64,000 nt of DNA, from positions 1,526,579-1,590,578 of the forward strand of contig CAJNDS010000557.1 in assembly GCA_905221605.1 (NCBI GenBank). Reading direction: 5' to 3'. Source of the DNA: Symbiodinium natans. Taxonomy: Eukaryota > Sar > Dinophyceae > Suessiales > Symbiodiniaceae. Positions 42,800 to 53,551 of the stretch are shown piece by piece. The position numbers were made by a program, and so were the translations under genes. The number at the start of each line of letters is the position of its first letter. Position 1 is the stretch's first letter. The notes under the pieces are model-generated. The model was not told where the DNA came from and did no database searches. It saw only the letters and a program-made list of their open reading frames with translations.

Positions 42800-44215
42800 G
42801 TTTAGGGGTTTTTGAAAATTTAGATAATCTGCGGAAGGCACCGGGGCTTCCCCAGACCATTTCAAATTTAAAAAACCCGTAAAATCCGCAATTGTTTTTG
42901 AATGGGCAGCCCTTTTAAAATCTTAAGGGCTTTAAGGTATTTAAAGCCGTTCAAAACTTTCAGGATTTAAAAGGCTTTAAAGTCCTTAAGAGCCTGAAAA
43001 CGTTTATCCCTTAAAATTCTAAAATACCTTAAAAATCCAAAAGGGTAGCCGTTCAAAATTAAGGAAGTTACGGGTTTTAGAAATGAACATCCTACAATCC
43101 TGTCCTGTTAAAGGATTTGTAAAAATTTACATGGTCTGGGGCAATGACAACTAATTCTAAAAACCTTAAAATCCTACAAGGGCAGCCACATAAATGTTTA
43201 AGCTTTTTAAGATTTTTTAAAAGGCTTTAAAACCTTTAAAATCCTGAGAATGTTTAAATAGAATTTTAAGGATTTTGATAAGACTTTAAGGATTCAAAAG
43301 TTCAGATGGTCTGGGGAAGGCACCGGGGCTTCTCCAGACCATTGACAACTAACTTTAAAAAACCTTAAAATCCTAAAAGGGCAGCCACATAAATGTTTAA
43401 GCTTTTTAAGGTTTTTAAAAGGCTTTAGGACCTTTAAAATCCTGAGAATGTTTAAACAGAATTTTAAGGGATTTTATAAGATTTTAAGGATTTTGAAAGT
43501 TCAGATGGTCTGGGGAAGCCCCGGTGCCTTCCCCAGACCATGTAAATTTCTAAAGGTTTTTTTGCCACATGGTCTGGGGGCAGATCATTCAAATTTGTAA
43601 AAATCCTTGAAACACTTAACCCTAAAACCAAACCCGAAACCCTTAACACTAATCCCTAAACACTCAGCACCAGACCCTAAACACTAACCCTAAAAACTTA
43701 ACACTAAGAGCCCTTAGCACAAACCCCAAGCACTTAACACGAAACCCTAAACGCTTAAGCACGAAACCCTAAACACTAGACCCTAAAAACTTAAACACTA
43801 GACTCGAAAAACTAAACCCTAAACATTACACACTAAACCCTACACACTAAACCCTGAACCCTAAACGGCAGGATTTTTAAAGTTGTCAATGGTGTGGGGA
43901 AGCCCCGGTGCCTTCCCCAGATAATTTAAATTTGTAAAAACCTTAAAACCCTGAAAAACCTTAACCCTAAAAACCAAAGCCGAAACGCTTAGCACTAAAC
44001 CCCCAAACACTCGGCACCAGACCCCTAAACACTAACCCTAAAAACTTAACACTAAGCCCTTAGCACAAACCCCAAGCACTTAACACGAAAACCAAAACGC
44101 TTAAGCACTAAACCCTAAACACTTAAACACTGCACCCTAAAAGCTAGACTCTAAACATTACACACTAAACCCTACACGCTAAACCCTAAACACTAAACAG
44201 TAAACCCCGAAGCCG
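42800..44215. repeat. AT-rich tandem blocks with a GGTCTGGGGAAG hairpin
   Basis: Two ~199-bp tandem units begin at 43181 and 43380 (GGCAGCCACATAAATGTTTA). A second duplication repeats the 43505-43860 block at about 43885-44200. Between and within them GGTCTGGGGAAG-CACCGGGG-CTTCCCCAGACC forms a hairpin, near 42835, 43309, 43505 and 43890, in both orientations. CCCTAAACACTAAA variants follow. No coding sign. Confidence 0.75.
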
Positions 44216-44752
44216 GAACCTCAAGCCCTACTAAATCTAAACCTGAAACCAAAAACCCGTCGGGGTTTCAGATGCTTACTATTTGGATTCTAGAGTTTAG
44301 GGTTTTATTTGGTTTAGGGTTTTGGCCAAGTCGCTTGACCCTAAACCCTAAACCTAACTCTAGACCCTAAACTTAACACTCACTTAACACTCAACCCTAA
44401 ACACAAAACACTAAACTCTGAAACCTACACACTAGACCCCAAACACTGAACACTAAACCCTAAACCCGAAACAACACATCCTGAACCCTAAACCAACCCC
44501 AAACCAAAACAAACATGGGGTTTCATTCCTGTATAGGGTTTTAAAACTTCATCCTTATAAGGTTTAGGGTTTTAGACATTGTCCAAGTCGCTTAAACCTA
44601 AACCCTAAAGAGTAAACCCTAAACCTTTAAAACCAAAACCTAAACACCATACCCTAAAAACTAAACACTGAACCCTAAACACTAAACCCCTACACACCCT
44701 AAACAATAAACACTGAACCGTAATCCCTAAACGTGCATATGGAGAACATGGC

Positions 44753-45506
44753 CCCCCGGACTCCATATGCACCCGGACTCCAGATTTCCAGAAAAATCTG
44801 GAGTACCCGGGCCCGGACTCCAGACTCCAGATTTCCAGAAAAAATCTGGAGTACCCGGGCCCCGGACTCCAGACTCCAGATTTCCAGAAAAAATCTGGAG
44901 TACCGGGGCCCCGGACTCCAGACTCCAGATTTCCAGAAAAAATCTGGAGTACCGGGGCCCCGGACTCCAGACTCCAGATTTCCAGAAAAAATCTGGAGTA
45001 CCGGGGCCCCGGACTCCAGACTCCAGATTTCCAGAAAAAATCTGGAGTACCGCGGCCCCGGACTCCAGACTCCAGATTTCCAGAAAAAATCTGGAGTACC
45101 GGGGTCCCGGACTCCAGACTCCAGATTTCCAGAAAAAATCTGGAGTACCGCGGCCCCGGACTCCAGACTCCAGATTTCCAGAAAAAATCTGGAGTACCGG
45201 GGCCCCGGACTCCAGACTCCAGATTTCCAGAAAAAATCTGGAGTACTCGCGGCCCCAGACTCCAGATTACAGACTCCAGAATCTGGAGTCCAGAGTCCCG
45301 GTACTCCAGATGTTTTTTGGAAATCTGGAGTCTGGAGTCTGGAGGTACTCCAGATTTTTTCTGGAAATCTGGAGTCTGGAGTCTGGGGGTGCGGAAATCT
45401 GGAGTCTGGAGTCTGGGGGTACTCCAGATTTTTTCTAGAAATCTGGAGTCTGGAGTCCGGGGCTGGGTACTCCAGATTTTTTCTGGAAATCTGGAGTCTG
45501 GAGTCC
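44753..45506. repeat. Large inverted minisatellite (cruciform-capable)
   Basis: The left arm (about 44753-45255) holds ten units of about 47 bp (GGACTCCAGACTCCAGATTT, then CCAGAAAAAATCTGGAGTACC). The right arm (about 45300-45506) carries the reverse-complement units about four to five times. Each unit also folds on itself (CTCCAGAT / ATCTGGAG). Frames of 223-315 codons on both strands are repeat artefacts. Confidence 0.9.
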
Positions 45507-45568
45507 CCCCCCCTCCCAAAACCCCCTTCCCGAGGCCAAATGTGTGGATCATGGGGGGGGGGGGGCGA

Positions 45569-45602
<34 letters not shown>
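45569..45602. repeat. TA microsatellite
   Basis: CATATATATATATATATATA run after a G run; a second, shorter TA-rich run lies at 45658-45682 after a CCCTAAA array. Confidence 0.9.
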
Positions 45603-45604
<2 letters not shown>

Positions 45605-45915
45605 CCTAAACCCTAAACCCTAAACCCTAAACCCCAAACCCTAAACCCTAAACCCTATACTATATATACATATATATATATAAACCATGTGAAGCATGTG
45701 AACCCTAAAGCTTCGAATTCAATACCCCCAATCAAGCCTAGGACTTAAAAACCGACAGAAACCCTAGCAATCCTAGCACACCTTAGTGTTTAGGGTTTTA
45801 GGGTTGTAGGGTTTAGGGTTGTAGGGTTTAGGGTTTGGGGTTTGGGGTTTAGGGCTACAACCCTAGAAACCCTGTACGCCATAAACCCTATGCCCGGAGC
45901 AGTCGTCGCGTCCAG

Positions 45916-45960
45916 GTGAACGGAGGCCCTGGGCGCGTGGCGGCTCCTCAGCTGATCGTG
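45916..45960 (+). CDS. Exon candidate before a membrane exon
   Basis: GTCGCGTCCAG| acceptor, ATCGTG|GCCTAG (GC) donor, 15 codons in phase 0: VNGGPGRVAAPQLIV. The next exon (46758) also starts in phase 0, so the hydrophobic LIV would run on into its membrane segment. Confidence 0.45.
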
Positions 45961-46757
45961 GCCTAGGTTTGCGGTTTAGGGTTTAGGGTTTAGGGTTAGG
46001 GTTTAGGGTTTAGGGTTTAGTGTTTGGGGGGTGTAGGGGGTGCAGGGGTTTAGGGTTTACGGTTTAGGGGGTGTAGGGGTTTAGTGTGTGAGTCTTCGGG
46101 GATAATTAGGGTTTGGGGCGTTTAGTGCTTTGGGGGTTTTAGAGGTTGATTATAGGGGCTTCAGGTTTTAGCGGTCTGGGGGTTCAGGGTTTCGGGCTTT
46201 TGGGGTTGAGCGCGTGGCTTTTGGCTTCGGTGTAGTTGGGGAAGGGGCCAGGCCTTCTTAAGATTTGCATTCAGCGAATCCCCCCAAAGACCGAGTTGAA
46301 GGCTCTGTTGTGCACGTAGGGCGGGTGGCATCCTGCCATTGTGTCCCTTTCTCGTTTCTTGTACATGCCTTGAGTTTCTTAAATACCAACAAAGGTCCCC
46401 AGATAGTTAGCGCGACCTCTAAACCTTAATCCCTAAACCACCCGAAGCCGAAGTACTACGCAGATTTATCTCGTGGTAACTTAGCTTCACACGCCCCTGC
46501 CTTTTGTGTAGGATCCCAGCGGGCTTCTGAAGGGGGTTTAGGACTTGAGGGCTTTTGGGGGTTCTAAGCAATACAAAAAAGGAATGTAAAGCCGATTTAG
46601 TGGAGTTTGGGGTTTCAGGGTTGAAGGGTTCAGGGCCATTTGGTTTCGGATTCCGGGGGAGTGGGGGGGTTGAAGACCGGACCCGCTTTTTTCTTGAATA
46701 TTCATCGTGGGTTTAGGGTTTGGGGGGATGGGGTGTATAGGGTTAGGGTGCACCCAG

Positions 46758-46901
46758 GCCGATCTGGTTTACTTGCTGATCGTGATTCCGACCCTCATTT
46801 ACTGCTTCATGCGGGAGGTGTCGGAGGAGGACCGGTTACACAGGCCGAGGATTGTAGGGTTTCTTCGGCTGGCGTGCCACACCGCAGCAAGAGCGGACAA
46901 G
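46758..46901 (+). CDS. Membrane-segment exon
   Basis: GGTGCACCCAG| acceptor and GACAAG|GTTTAG donor enclose exactly 48 codons. Reads ADLVYLLIVIPTLIYCFMRE, VSEEDRLHRPRIVGFLRLAC, HTAARADK: one transmembrane helix followed by a positively charged cytosolic-type segment (inside by the positive-inside rule). Among the strongest exon calls outside the cyclase domain. Protein family not recognised; position suggests the membrane part of the downstream cyclase gene. Confidence 0.7.
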
Positions 46902-46956
46902 GTTTAGAGAGTTTAGGGTTTAGGGTTTAGTGTTGAGGTTTCGGGGCCTTCCCCAG

Positions 46957-47003
46957 CCTGCACCTCGCCATCCCACACGACTGAACGCGCGAAGGACAGA
47001 CAT
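46957..47003 (+). CDS. Exon candidate after the membrane exon
   Basis: GGCCTTCCCCAG| acceptor, GACAT|GTACGTC donor. In the phase left by 46758-46901 it reads PAPRHPTRLNARRTDM. Basic, consistent with a cytosolic stretch. Confidence 0.45.
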
Positions 47004-48337
47004 GTACGTCGCCGAATTTACCTAGACCCTCACCTGCGATGAGGATGCAGCACTATAGGATCCTATGCACGACGAGGGCAAGAAAGAGGCTAGTTGTACC
47101 CTCCGTTTGTTTTGGTAGACTCCTCACGACCCGCAAGCCCTGAACCCTAAACCGCCAAGCCCTCAACCCCAAGCCCTGAACCCCCAAGCCCTAAACCCCA
47201 AACCCTAAGCCCTAAGCCCTGTGGTTGGTTGCTAGGGTGTCAAGCCCTTAACCCTTCAACCCTCAGCCCTATGCGCGGGCTCTGTATGTTAGCATCACAA
47301 ACTTGATCAAGCTAAGCTGTCTCCGCACGCGGCATTATCAAAAAAAGACTCAGCGAGGAACTTGGTGTCCAAGCCAGTCTTGTAAATGCTGTAACAATCC
47401 TGAACCCCAAACCCTAAACCCTCAACCCCAAACCCTAAGCTCTAAACCCTCAACCCTGGCGGGTCAGTGCCCAGGGCCAGCACATGCGACCATGTTTGTC
47501 AGAAGCCCCGAACCCCTCAAGAGAACCCTAGTGCAACCACGAAAGCCCTAAATTCTAGGTCGTAGAGCTTCGGGAATTTCTGCTCTGATGGGAAGTTCCC
47601 ACCCTGGAAGTCCATTTGGGTCTGGAGTCCAGGGATTAGGTGTTCAGGTCTTCGGGTTTAAAGGTCTAACGATCCTGCCCTTGAAGCCTGTTCCCAAAAC
47701 CTTAGCACCCTGTAAACCCTAAACCCTAAACCCTATATACCCTAAAGACTTTCGAACCATTAGAACAAGGTAACCCTCATCGTCATCTATGTACGACTCT
47801 GGCTTATGTCCCTCGGCTGGGAAGGGGCGGAGCGCTCTCCGGGCCATCTGCTTTAGGGTTGCGGGTTTAAAAGATTTAGAGTTTAGGGTTCAGAAGATTT
47901 CGGGTTCAGGGTGTTTTGTGCCTCTGTTGGGGCTGGGAGTTTTTTTAGTTTTTTTTGGGGGGGTTGGTGCGTTTGGGGCTGTCGCTCCGATTCGATTTGT
48001 GAAGAGCAACGTCTTGAAGATCGGCTCGCCTGTGGCTCCAAGATAGATCCTACATCCAGAACCCTAAACCCTGAACCCTAAGCCAAGCCCTAAACCTAAA
48101 TCCTCTCCGGGTGTTGGGTTGAGCAAGAGCCCCTTTCCGTTGTGGTTGTGGGGGCAAATTAGGGTCTAGCATGGTGTCTGCATACCGTTCGACAGAAATT
48201 GCTGCGAACGGACCCTCCGGATACATGTCGATATGCCGGAACCCTGAACCCTTAATCTTCAGACGTAACCCCTCTAACCCTAAACCCTAAACCCCCCACC
48301 CTCAACCCTCAACTCTCACTCGCTCCAAAGCTCCGAG
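47004..48337. other. Repeat-rich stretch without a resolved gene
   Basis: CCCTAAA variants at 47140-47225, 47400-47455 and 48060-48110; TTTAGGG variants at 47860-47910. An open island at 47300-47400 (SCLRTRHYQKKTQRGTW) has no clear splice sites. Confidence 0.45.
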
Positions 48338-48425
48338 GTTTATGTACCCCGTTGGAGTTCACTGCTCCCGCGCAAAGCGCGCTCTGGCTTGTGGGGGTCT
48401 CCGCCACAGCCACGAGGAGCTTTTG
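48338..48425 (+). CDS. Exon candidate
   Basis: AGCTCCGAG| acceptor and CTTTTG|GTGTTT donor. In the phase left by 46957-47003 it reads MFMYPVGVHCSRAKRALACG then GLRHSHEELL, phase 0 at the end. A second open frame contains SALWLVGVSATATRSF. Confidence 0.4.
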
Positions 48426-48429
48426 GTGT

Positions 48430-48830
48430 TTAATGTTTAGGGCTTCAGGTTTAGTATACATACATATGTGTGTCTTTATTCTTGTATTTTCTTCATCTAT
48501 TTATTTTTTTGTATTTATTTGTTTATTTTTTTTACAGATGCATGTGTATATATATATATATAGATGTATAACAACAATCATACTAATAATAAGAATAATA
48601 ATACTACTTATAACAATAATAATTGTAATCATAAAATCGCAATAATAATAAGAATACTAGGGACAATATCAACCATAAACATTTCATAATAACCACAGCA
48701 GCAACAATAATCATAATATGAACATGGGTAGTAATATCACCAACAAGAAGAACAATAAGAATGCGAATACCAACAAGAATCAAAATGCACAAATACTAGT
48801 ACGAACAACAATGTTGCAATATAGAAACCT
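48430..48830. repeat. AT-rich block with AATAAT-type microsatellites
   Basis: TTTATTTATTTGTTTATTTT, a TATATATATA run at 48548-48562, then AATAATAATAAGAATA text. A sharp composition change, probably intronic or intergenic, with no gene. Confidence 0.75.
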
Positions 48831-49433
48831 GGGGATTGGGGCGGGCTACGGTTCAGGGGCAGGGATGAAGTCCTCTGATACGGTGTTACGTGATCATCGT
48901 TGGCCAATATGGGGAACGATAGTCTTGAACCTTTATGCTACGTTCCGATAAGAGTTGAAGAGGGCCCTTAAACCTTAAGCCCAAATCCCTAGACCCTAGG
49001 CCTACTGCATTTTTCCAGGTCCCAGGTACCCAAACCGCAAGTCAGCTTGCGGTAGCAACTCCCCAGAGACATTCGACCCTGGATTCCTAAACCCTAGAAT
49101 CCTAAACCCTAACCTCCAAACCCCAAACCCCAAACCCCAAGGTGTAGGGTTTAGTGTTTAGGGTTTGGGTTTAGTTCAGAGTTCACGCATGAGGGTTGAG
49201 TGTTGAGGGTTGAGGGTAAGGGGTTGAGGGTTAGGGTTTGGGGTTTCGGGTTGAGGGCCAAGCTAAGGGTGTAGGGTGTGAGCCGTCAGGATCTCATTCC
49301 TGAGTGGCGGCCTCGGCTAGGGCCCACCCACTCTGAGGGCCCTAAGGCTCTTCACCGCTACGGGTGTAGGGTTCAGGGTTTGGGGTTTGGGGTTGAGGGT
49401 TTGGGGTTTGGGGTGTGGGGCTCAGGGTTTAGG

Positions 49434-49541
49434 ATGCCCGGTACCACCCTGTTTCCCTTTTTGGGGTTGGTTCCCTTTCTTCACCCCCTTCAACCAAAAA
49501 GGGCACCCCTTTTAATGCTAGGTTTACTTGGCAACCTAGAT
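49434..49541. mobile_element. MITE-like element family A, diverged copy
   Basis: Left part GCCCGGTACCACCCTGTTTCCC, right part AAAAAGGGCACCCC and GTTTACTTGGCAACC. The ends pair loosely and the spacing matches family A. Confidence 0.5.
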
Positions 49542-49721
49542 TTGGTAAGGAACGTAGATTCAGTGTCCATACAGGGTTTGAGAAGGGTTTATCAGGCTTA
49601 TTATAGTTGTTGATATCGTACTCTTCATGGCAACGCAATTTCAGTCCATTAGCTAGAACCCAGACCATGGTAATACACCTCTGAAGCTTAACCGCAAATT
49701 GAGCAGATGCGGCCTAGATTT

Positions 49722-49800
49722 GTATCATCATCATCATCATCATCATCATCACCATCATCACCATCATCACCATCATCACCATCATCATCATCATCATCAT
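49722..49800. repeat. ATC trinucleotide microsatellite
   Basis: ATCATCATC with CACC interruptions, about 26 units. Read on the minus strand it gives poly-aspartate, which inflates a minus frame at 49688-50023. Confidence 0.9.
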
Positions 49801-50313
49801 GTCCCAATCTTCCAATATAGACACAGGCCTTACAGGCCCTACACCCTAACCCTAAACCCCTAAACCTACAAGAAGGACCCTGTATGCAGCCCCACATTCG
49901 GCAAGCCCAGACACTTCCTTGTGAGTTGCGCCGGTTGGAGCTAGGGGTTCGGAGCCATGGATTCGGACATTGGGCCCTGCAGTCCTCAATCCACATCAGC
50001 CAGAAGGTACAGCAATAGTCCAAGCCGGATGGAAAGGGTTGTAAGCCCCAACATGTGCAACAACCTCTACCGAATTGCCTGCTAAGAAAGCTAATGCCCT
50101 AAGCCCCAAACCCCAAACCCCAGCCCTGCGTCTGGACATTTGGGTTTGTTTCGCTATTTTTGGCAGGGGATTCAGGATGCAAGGGCTTGGGGATTAGGGC
50201 TTAGGGGTAGGGTTTTTGCCAGGAAACCTTACCCTACACCCTCACCAGCCCTTAGACCTTAAGCCCAGAACCCGCAAACCCCAAACCCCTAAACCCCTAA
50301 GCCTTTCCTCAAG

Positions 50314-50396
50314 GTGTCGAAACTTCGGATTCTTCATCCTCAACAAAGACATGGGGACGCTGTGTCTCCAAATCTGTTTAGGCGAGAAGCGTCAGG
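50314..50396 (+). CDS. Exon 1 of the 50.3-53.7 kb chain
   Basis: CTTTCCTCAAG| acceptor, CGTCAGG|GTTTAGGG donor. Reads CRNFGFFILNKDMGTLCLQI then CLGEKRQ and leaves one base. The intron begins with the TTTAGGG array. Confidence 0.6.
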
Positions 50397-50731
50397 GTTT
50401 AGGGTTTAGGGTTTAGGGCTTGGGGTTCAGGGTGCACGGGTTTTTGATTCAGGCTTTAGGCTTCAGTGGTTTCAGGACTCAGGGTTTCAAGGGAGTCATA
50501 GTCGGACCCGTCAGGACGTACCCTCCAAGAGGTTGCCCTTACTATGCTCCTAATATTGCCCTAGGGTCCGCAGCCCTTTTGCCCTAGGGTCCACAGCCCA
50601 AGGTTGCAACCTTAGGGGCCCAAGGTAAACTCCCATGACGGTTTCGGGTTTAGGGCTTCAGCGTTCAGGGAGTTGGAGCGTAAGTCGAGTATTAGCCGCG
50701 CTAACACACTTCGACCGCCTGCATCCCGCAG

Positions 50732-50762
50732 ACAAAGCCGAATTTCTGAAGACTTACTCGAA
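50732..50762 (+). CDS. Exon 2 of the 50.3-53.7 kb chain
   Basis: TGCATCCCGCAG| acceptor, TCGAA|GCCCTAAA (GC) donor at a CCCTAAA run. Reads D-KAEFLKTYS and leaves two bases; phase agrees with both neighbours. Confidence 0.55.
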
Positions 50763-51060
50763 GCCCTAAACCCCAAGCCACTCAACCCTCAACTCCCGAA
50801 ACCCTAAGCCCCAAACTCCTCGGAATGTAGTTATTTTTTTGGCAGGTTCCCCCCCCCCCCCCCCAAGCCGGGTTTTGGGGCTCGGGGGGGTGTCATGTTG
50901 GTGTCGTCGAACTCTCAGACTTCAGACATGGAGAGCTAAACCCAACAACAGTGGTTTTGGGTGCCCCCAAATCCTAAATCCTGAACCCTAAACCCTAAAC
51001 CCTAAACCGCACAAAAAAATCATCAGCTCCCAAACTTAACATCCCTCACCTTGAGACAAG

Positions 51061-51112
51061 GTTGGTCATGATGTCCCCGGTGGTGGTCCCGGAATGTGCC
51101 AAGATGCGGCCT
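51061..51112 (+). CDS. Exon 3 of the 50.3-53.7 kb chain
   Basis: CTTGAGACAAG| acceptor. With two carried bases it reads K-LVMMSPVVVPECAKMRP; the GT at 51113 ends it in phase 0, as the next exon requires. Confidence 0.5.
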
Positions 51113-51229
51113 GTACTTTTTAGCCTTGCAGTGTCTTGGCTTGAGTTTAGTGCACTTTCTTCCGTTCATCGTTTAGGGTTTAGGGTTTGGGGTTTAGGGT
51201 TTAGGTTTAGGGCTTACTATATTGACGCC

Positions 51230-52060
51230 GTGGAACATATGAACTTGTTCGAAACTTATGTTGGACTTATTTTACGTCCGGATTAAGTAGGAGATAAGTT
51301 GTGTATAAGTTCGAAGGCTTGCTTTTTTTCGTTTTCATGAACAGCACCTTTTTTTTCGACAACGCGGGCACACAGCTGAAGGCATGGCAGAAAACTATGC
51401 CCAGAATTGCAGAGAGACCTTTTGCTTCTTGCAAGCATGGCAAGACAAAACGTGCGAAAACAAGGAAAAAGCAGGCCAACTCCGCGGACATTGGCATTTT
51501 GTTTGCGGACCGGCTCGCGGACACCCGCGGACAGCAGACGACGCCAGATGGTAGCGGCGCGGGGCCCGGGTTTATATGAGCCCATGCAGGCGGACATCCC
51601 CGCGCGGACGTGGACGTCCGCGAGCCAGGGCTTGACCTATATTGTCGCGGACATTGGCGGACACCTGGCGGACACCTGGCGGACACCTGGCGGACAAGGC
51701 ACGCAAGCGTCCCGAGGTGGCCGGGGAGGCTTTAACGCTGCCAGGCAACTATAGAATATCTGTTGCAGGGGCTGCAAGACCGATTTCTTCAATTTTAGCT
51801 GAGATGCATGCGCGAACCCGGGAACAACATCCCAAAATGTAAAACAGATAAATAGAGATAAGTTCTATATAAGTTTGTTTGACATAACACGCATAAGTTC
51901 CTAAGTCCGAGATATGTCAAGCAAAAAAATGTCGAACTTATCTGGAACTTAATTATATAAAACAAACTTAACTCCAAGATAAACAACTTAATCGATACAT
52001 ATTACATACATATCACGTACTTATAAGTCGATAAGTCGGCGGGGTCAATTAAGTAGGGAT
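51230..52060. other. Foreign-looking block with ATAAGTT motifs and a GGCGGACACCT tandem
   Basis: AT-rich flanks (51230-51310 and 51838-52040) share ATAAGTT/AACTTAT motifs in both orientations. The GC-rich middle (51470-51710) repeats GCGGAC, including four direct GGCGGACACCT units at 51653-51698. Open frames in the middle are compositional. It may be a transposable element or a satellite fragment, but no terminal repeat pair or protein was recognised. Confidence 0.5.
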
Positions 52061-52609
52061 TCGGGAAGGGCAGTTCGTTTGGTCGGCGCCTGAGTCGCTA
52101 CCGAAAACGCGCTACCACTGTGAGTTCAAGTTGGGAGCTGTTCTTCGCTTGGGGTGGTTTAGGGTTTAACCCTGGAAACCCTATAAACCCTCCAAGTTAT
52201 AATCCCCATAATCCCTAAAAACCCTATAAGCCCAACAAAACCCTAAAGCCCCCTGCTAGGCCGTTGGTTGGGAGCGCAAGCATGCCATTCTTGGTTCTTA
52301 ACTCCGTGGCGCCTCATCCGCGGGGCGAGACGCTCTAAACCCTAGCCCTAAACCCTAAAAACCCTACTCACCCGAACCCTGAACCCTGAACCCTGAACCC
52401 TGAACCCTGAACCCTAAACCCTAAACCCTAAACCCTAAAGACCCGACCCTAATCCCTCAACCCTAACCCCAAACCCTAAAACCCTACTCGCCCTAAGCCC
52501 TGCTCACCCCAATCCCTGAAAGCCTTAATTCATCTCCTAAACCCTTAGCCCTAAACCGTAAACCCTAAACCCTAGTCCCTTGGCTCCTTAAGCATCTGCG
52601 CCGGCCCAG

Positions 52610-52651
52610 GGCTTGTTCTACATGGCCGCCTGGTCGCAGATGCCGTTTTGG
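52610..52651 (+). CDS. Exon 4 of the 50.3-53.7 kb chain: aromatic, hydrophobic
   Basis: GCCGGCCCAG| acceptor, TTTTGG|GTACTT donor, 14 codons in phase 0: GLFYMAAWSQMPFW. Followed by a 51-nt GT-AG intron (52652-52702) and then the next exon in phase 0. Confidence 0.6.
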
Positions 52652-52702
52652 GTACTTTTGGGTGCGGGGGTCTTGGATCTAGGGTACTGAACGAACCCAC
52701 AG

Positions 52703-52726
52703 GCCTGGAAACGCTTTGATGGCACC
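52703..52726 (+). CDS. Exon 5 of the 50.3-53.7 kb chain
   Basis: GAACCCACAG| acceptor then AWKRFDGT, ending at GT 52727 in phase 0. Reading on gives VLRSRDWDSNKLDSPP to a stop, so a longer or terminal form is possible. Confidence 0.5.
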
Positions 52727-52853
52727 GTTCTGAGGTCCAGGGATTGGGATAGCAACAAACTTGACTCCCCACCTTGACCCCTCAACAGCCCTAAACCCTA
52801 AACCCTACACCCCTCAACCCTAAACCCTAAAGCCCTTCCTTTCAAAATTTCAG

Positions 52854-52937
52854 GTGGCGATGATAGCTGTGCACCAACTGGTGACGACGCCAGAGCAAAG
52901 CTCCCTGGCAGAGCTGAAGATGGGTCCTTTTAGTCGA
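52854..52937 (+). CDS. Exon 6 of the 50.3-53.7 kb chain
   Basis: CAAAATTTCAG| acceptor, AGTCGA|GCCCTCGACCCTAAA (GC) donor, exactly 28 codons: VAMIAVHQLVTTPEQSSLAE then LKMGPFSR. Phase 0 on both sides. Confidence 0.65.
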
Positions 52938-53038
52938 GCCCTCGACCCTAAACCCTAAACCCCAAACCCTAAACCCTAAACCCTAAACCTAAACCCGAAA
53001 CCCTAAACCCTAAACCCTAGCGGCTTAGGGTTTAGCAG

Positions 53039-53074
53039 CGGGGCTTCGCAATGGAAAGGAGACAGAAGTTGCGC
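53039..53074 (+). CDS. Exon 7 of the 50.3-53.7 kb chain
   Basis: GGGTTTAGCAG| acceptor, TTGCGC|GTGACT donor, 12 codons: RGFAMERRQKLR. Basic; phase 0 on both sides. Confidence 0.55.
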
Positions 53075-53350
53075 GTGACTCTGAAACATACATGTAACCG
53101 CATATATGTATTATGAACCCTAAACCCTAAACCCTAAACCCTAAGCCCTAAACCCTAAACCCTGAACCCTGAACCCTGAACCCTGAACCCTGAACATGAG
53201 TAAGAGCACAAACATACGAGCCCCTCAACGATAACACCTGAAACCCTCGGATGCCAAAAGCTCCAAGCCCCTTAACACCCCGTGCAAGAAGCGCACAGTC
53301 CTGTTTAGGGTTGAGGGTTGCGGGTTCAGGGTTTAGGGTTAGTGCACCAG

Positions 53351-53442
53351 GTTTGGCAGAAAGGAGCCGCTAGCGTCCCCACCGAGCGCTATATAGCAAT
53401 GCAGCCGAAAACCCTCAATGACCTGTTTGCCCTGACGCCTGC
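53351..53442 (+). CDS. Exon 8 of the 50.3-53.7 kb chain
   Basis: TAGTGCACCAG| acceptor, GCCTGC|GTGATC donor. Reads VWQKGAASVPTERYIAMQPK then TLNDLFALTP and leaves two bases (GC), which the next exon completes to alanine. Confidence 0.65.
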
Positions 53443-53551
53443 GTGATCCTGTCTTCTCGTAGAAGGACCGCCCTAGGCACGAAACGAAACAACACACACA
53501 AATGTGTTCGGAGCGCATGAGGGTTAACAACGAAGAAAACTTCGTTTCAAG

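Larger units (their letters stand above)
48831..50313. other. Stretch without a resolved exon
   Basis: TTTAGGG/GGTTTGGG variants at 49140-49260 and 49365-49430, a family A relic, an ATC microsatellite and unique DNA near 49860-50100. Nothing else supportable. Confidence 0.45.

Noticed and set aside
44605-45602. 223-315 codon frames on both strands
   Set aside because: Products of the inverted 47-bp minisatellite; the reading repeats LQISRKNLEYRG-like text without any domain.
49688-50023. 111-codon minus frame with a poly-aspartate run
   Set aside because: The acidic run comes from an ATC microsatellite; the rest has no motif.
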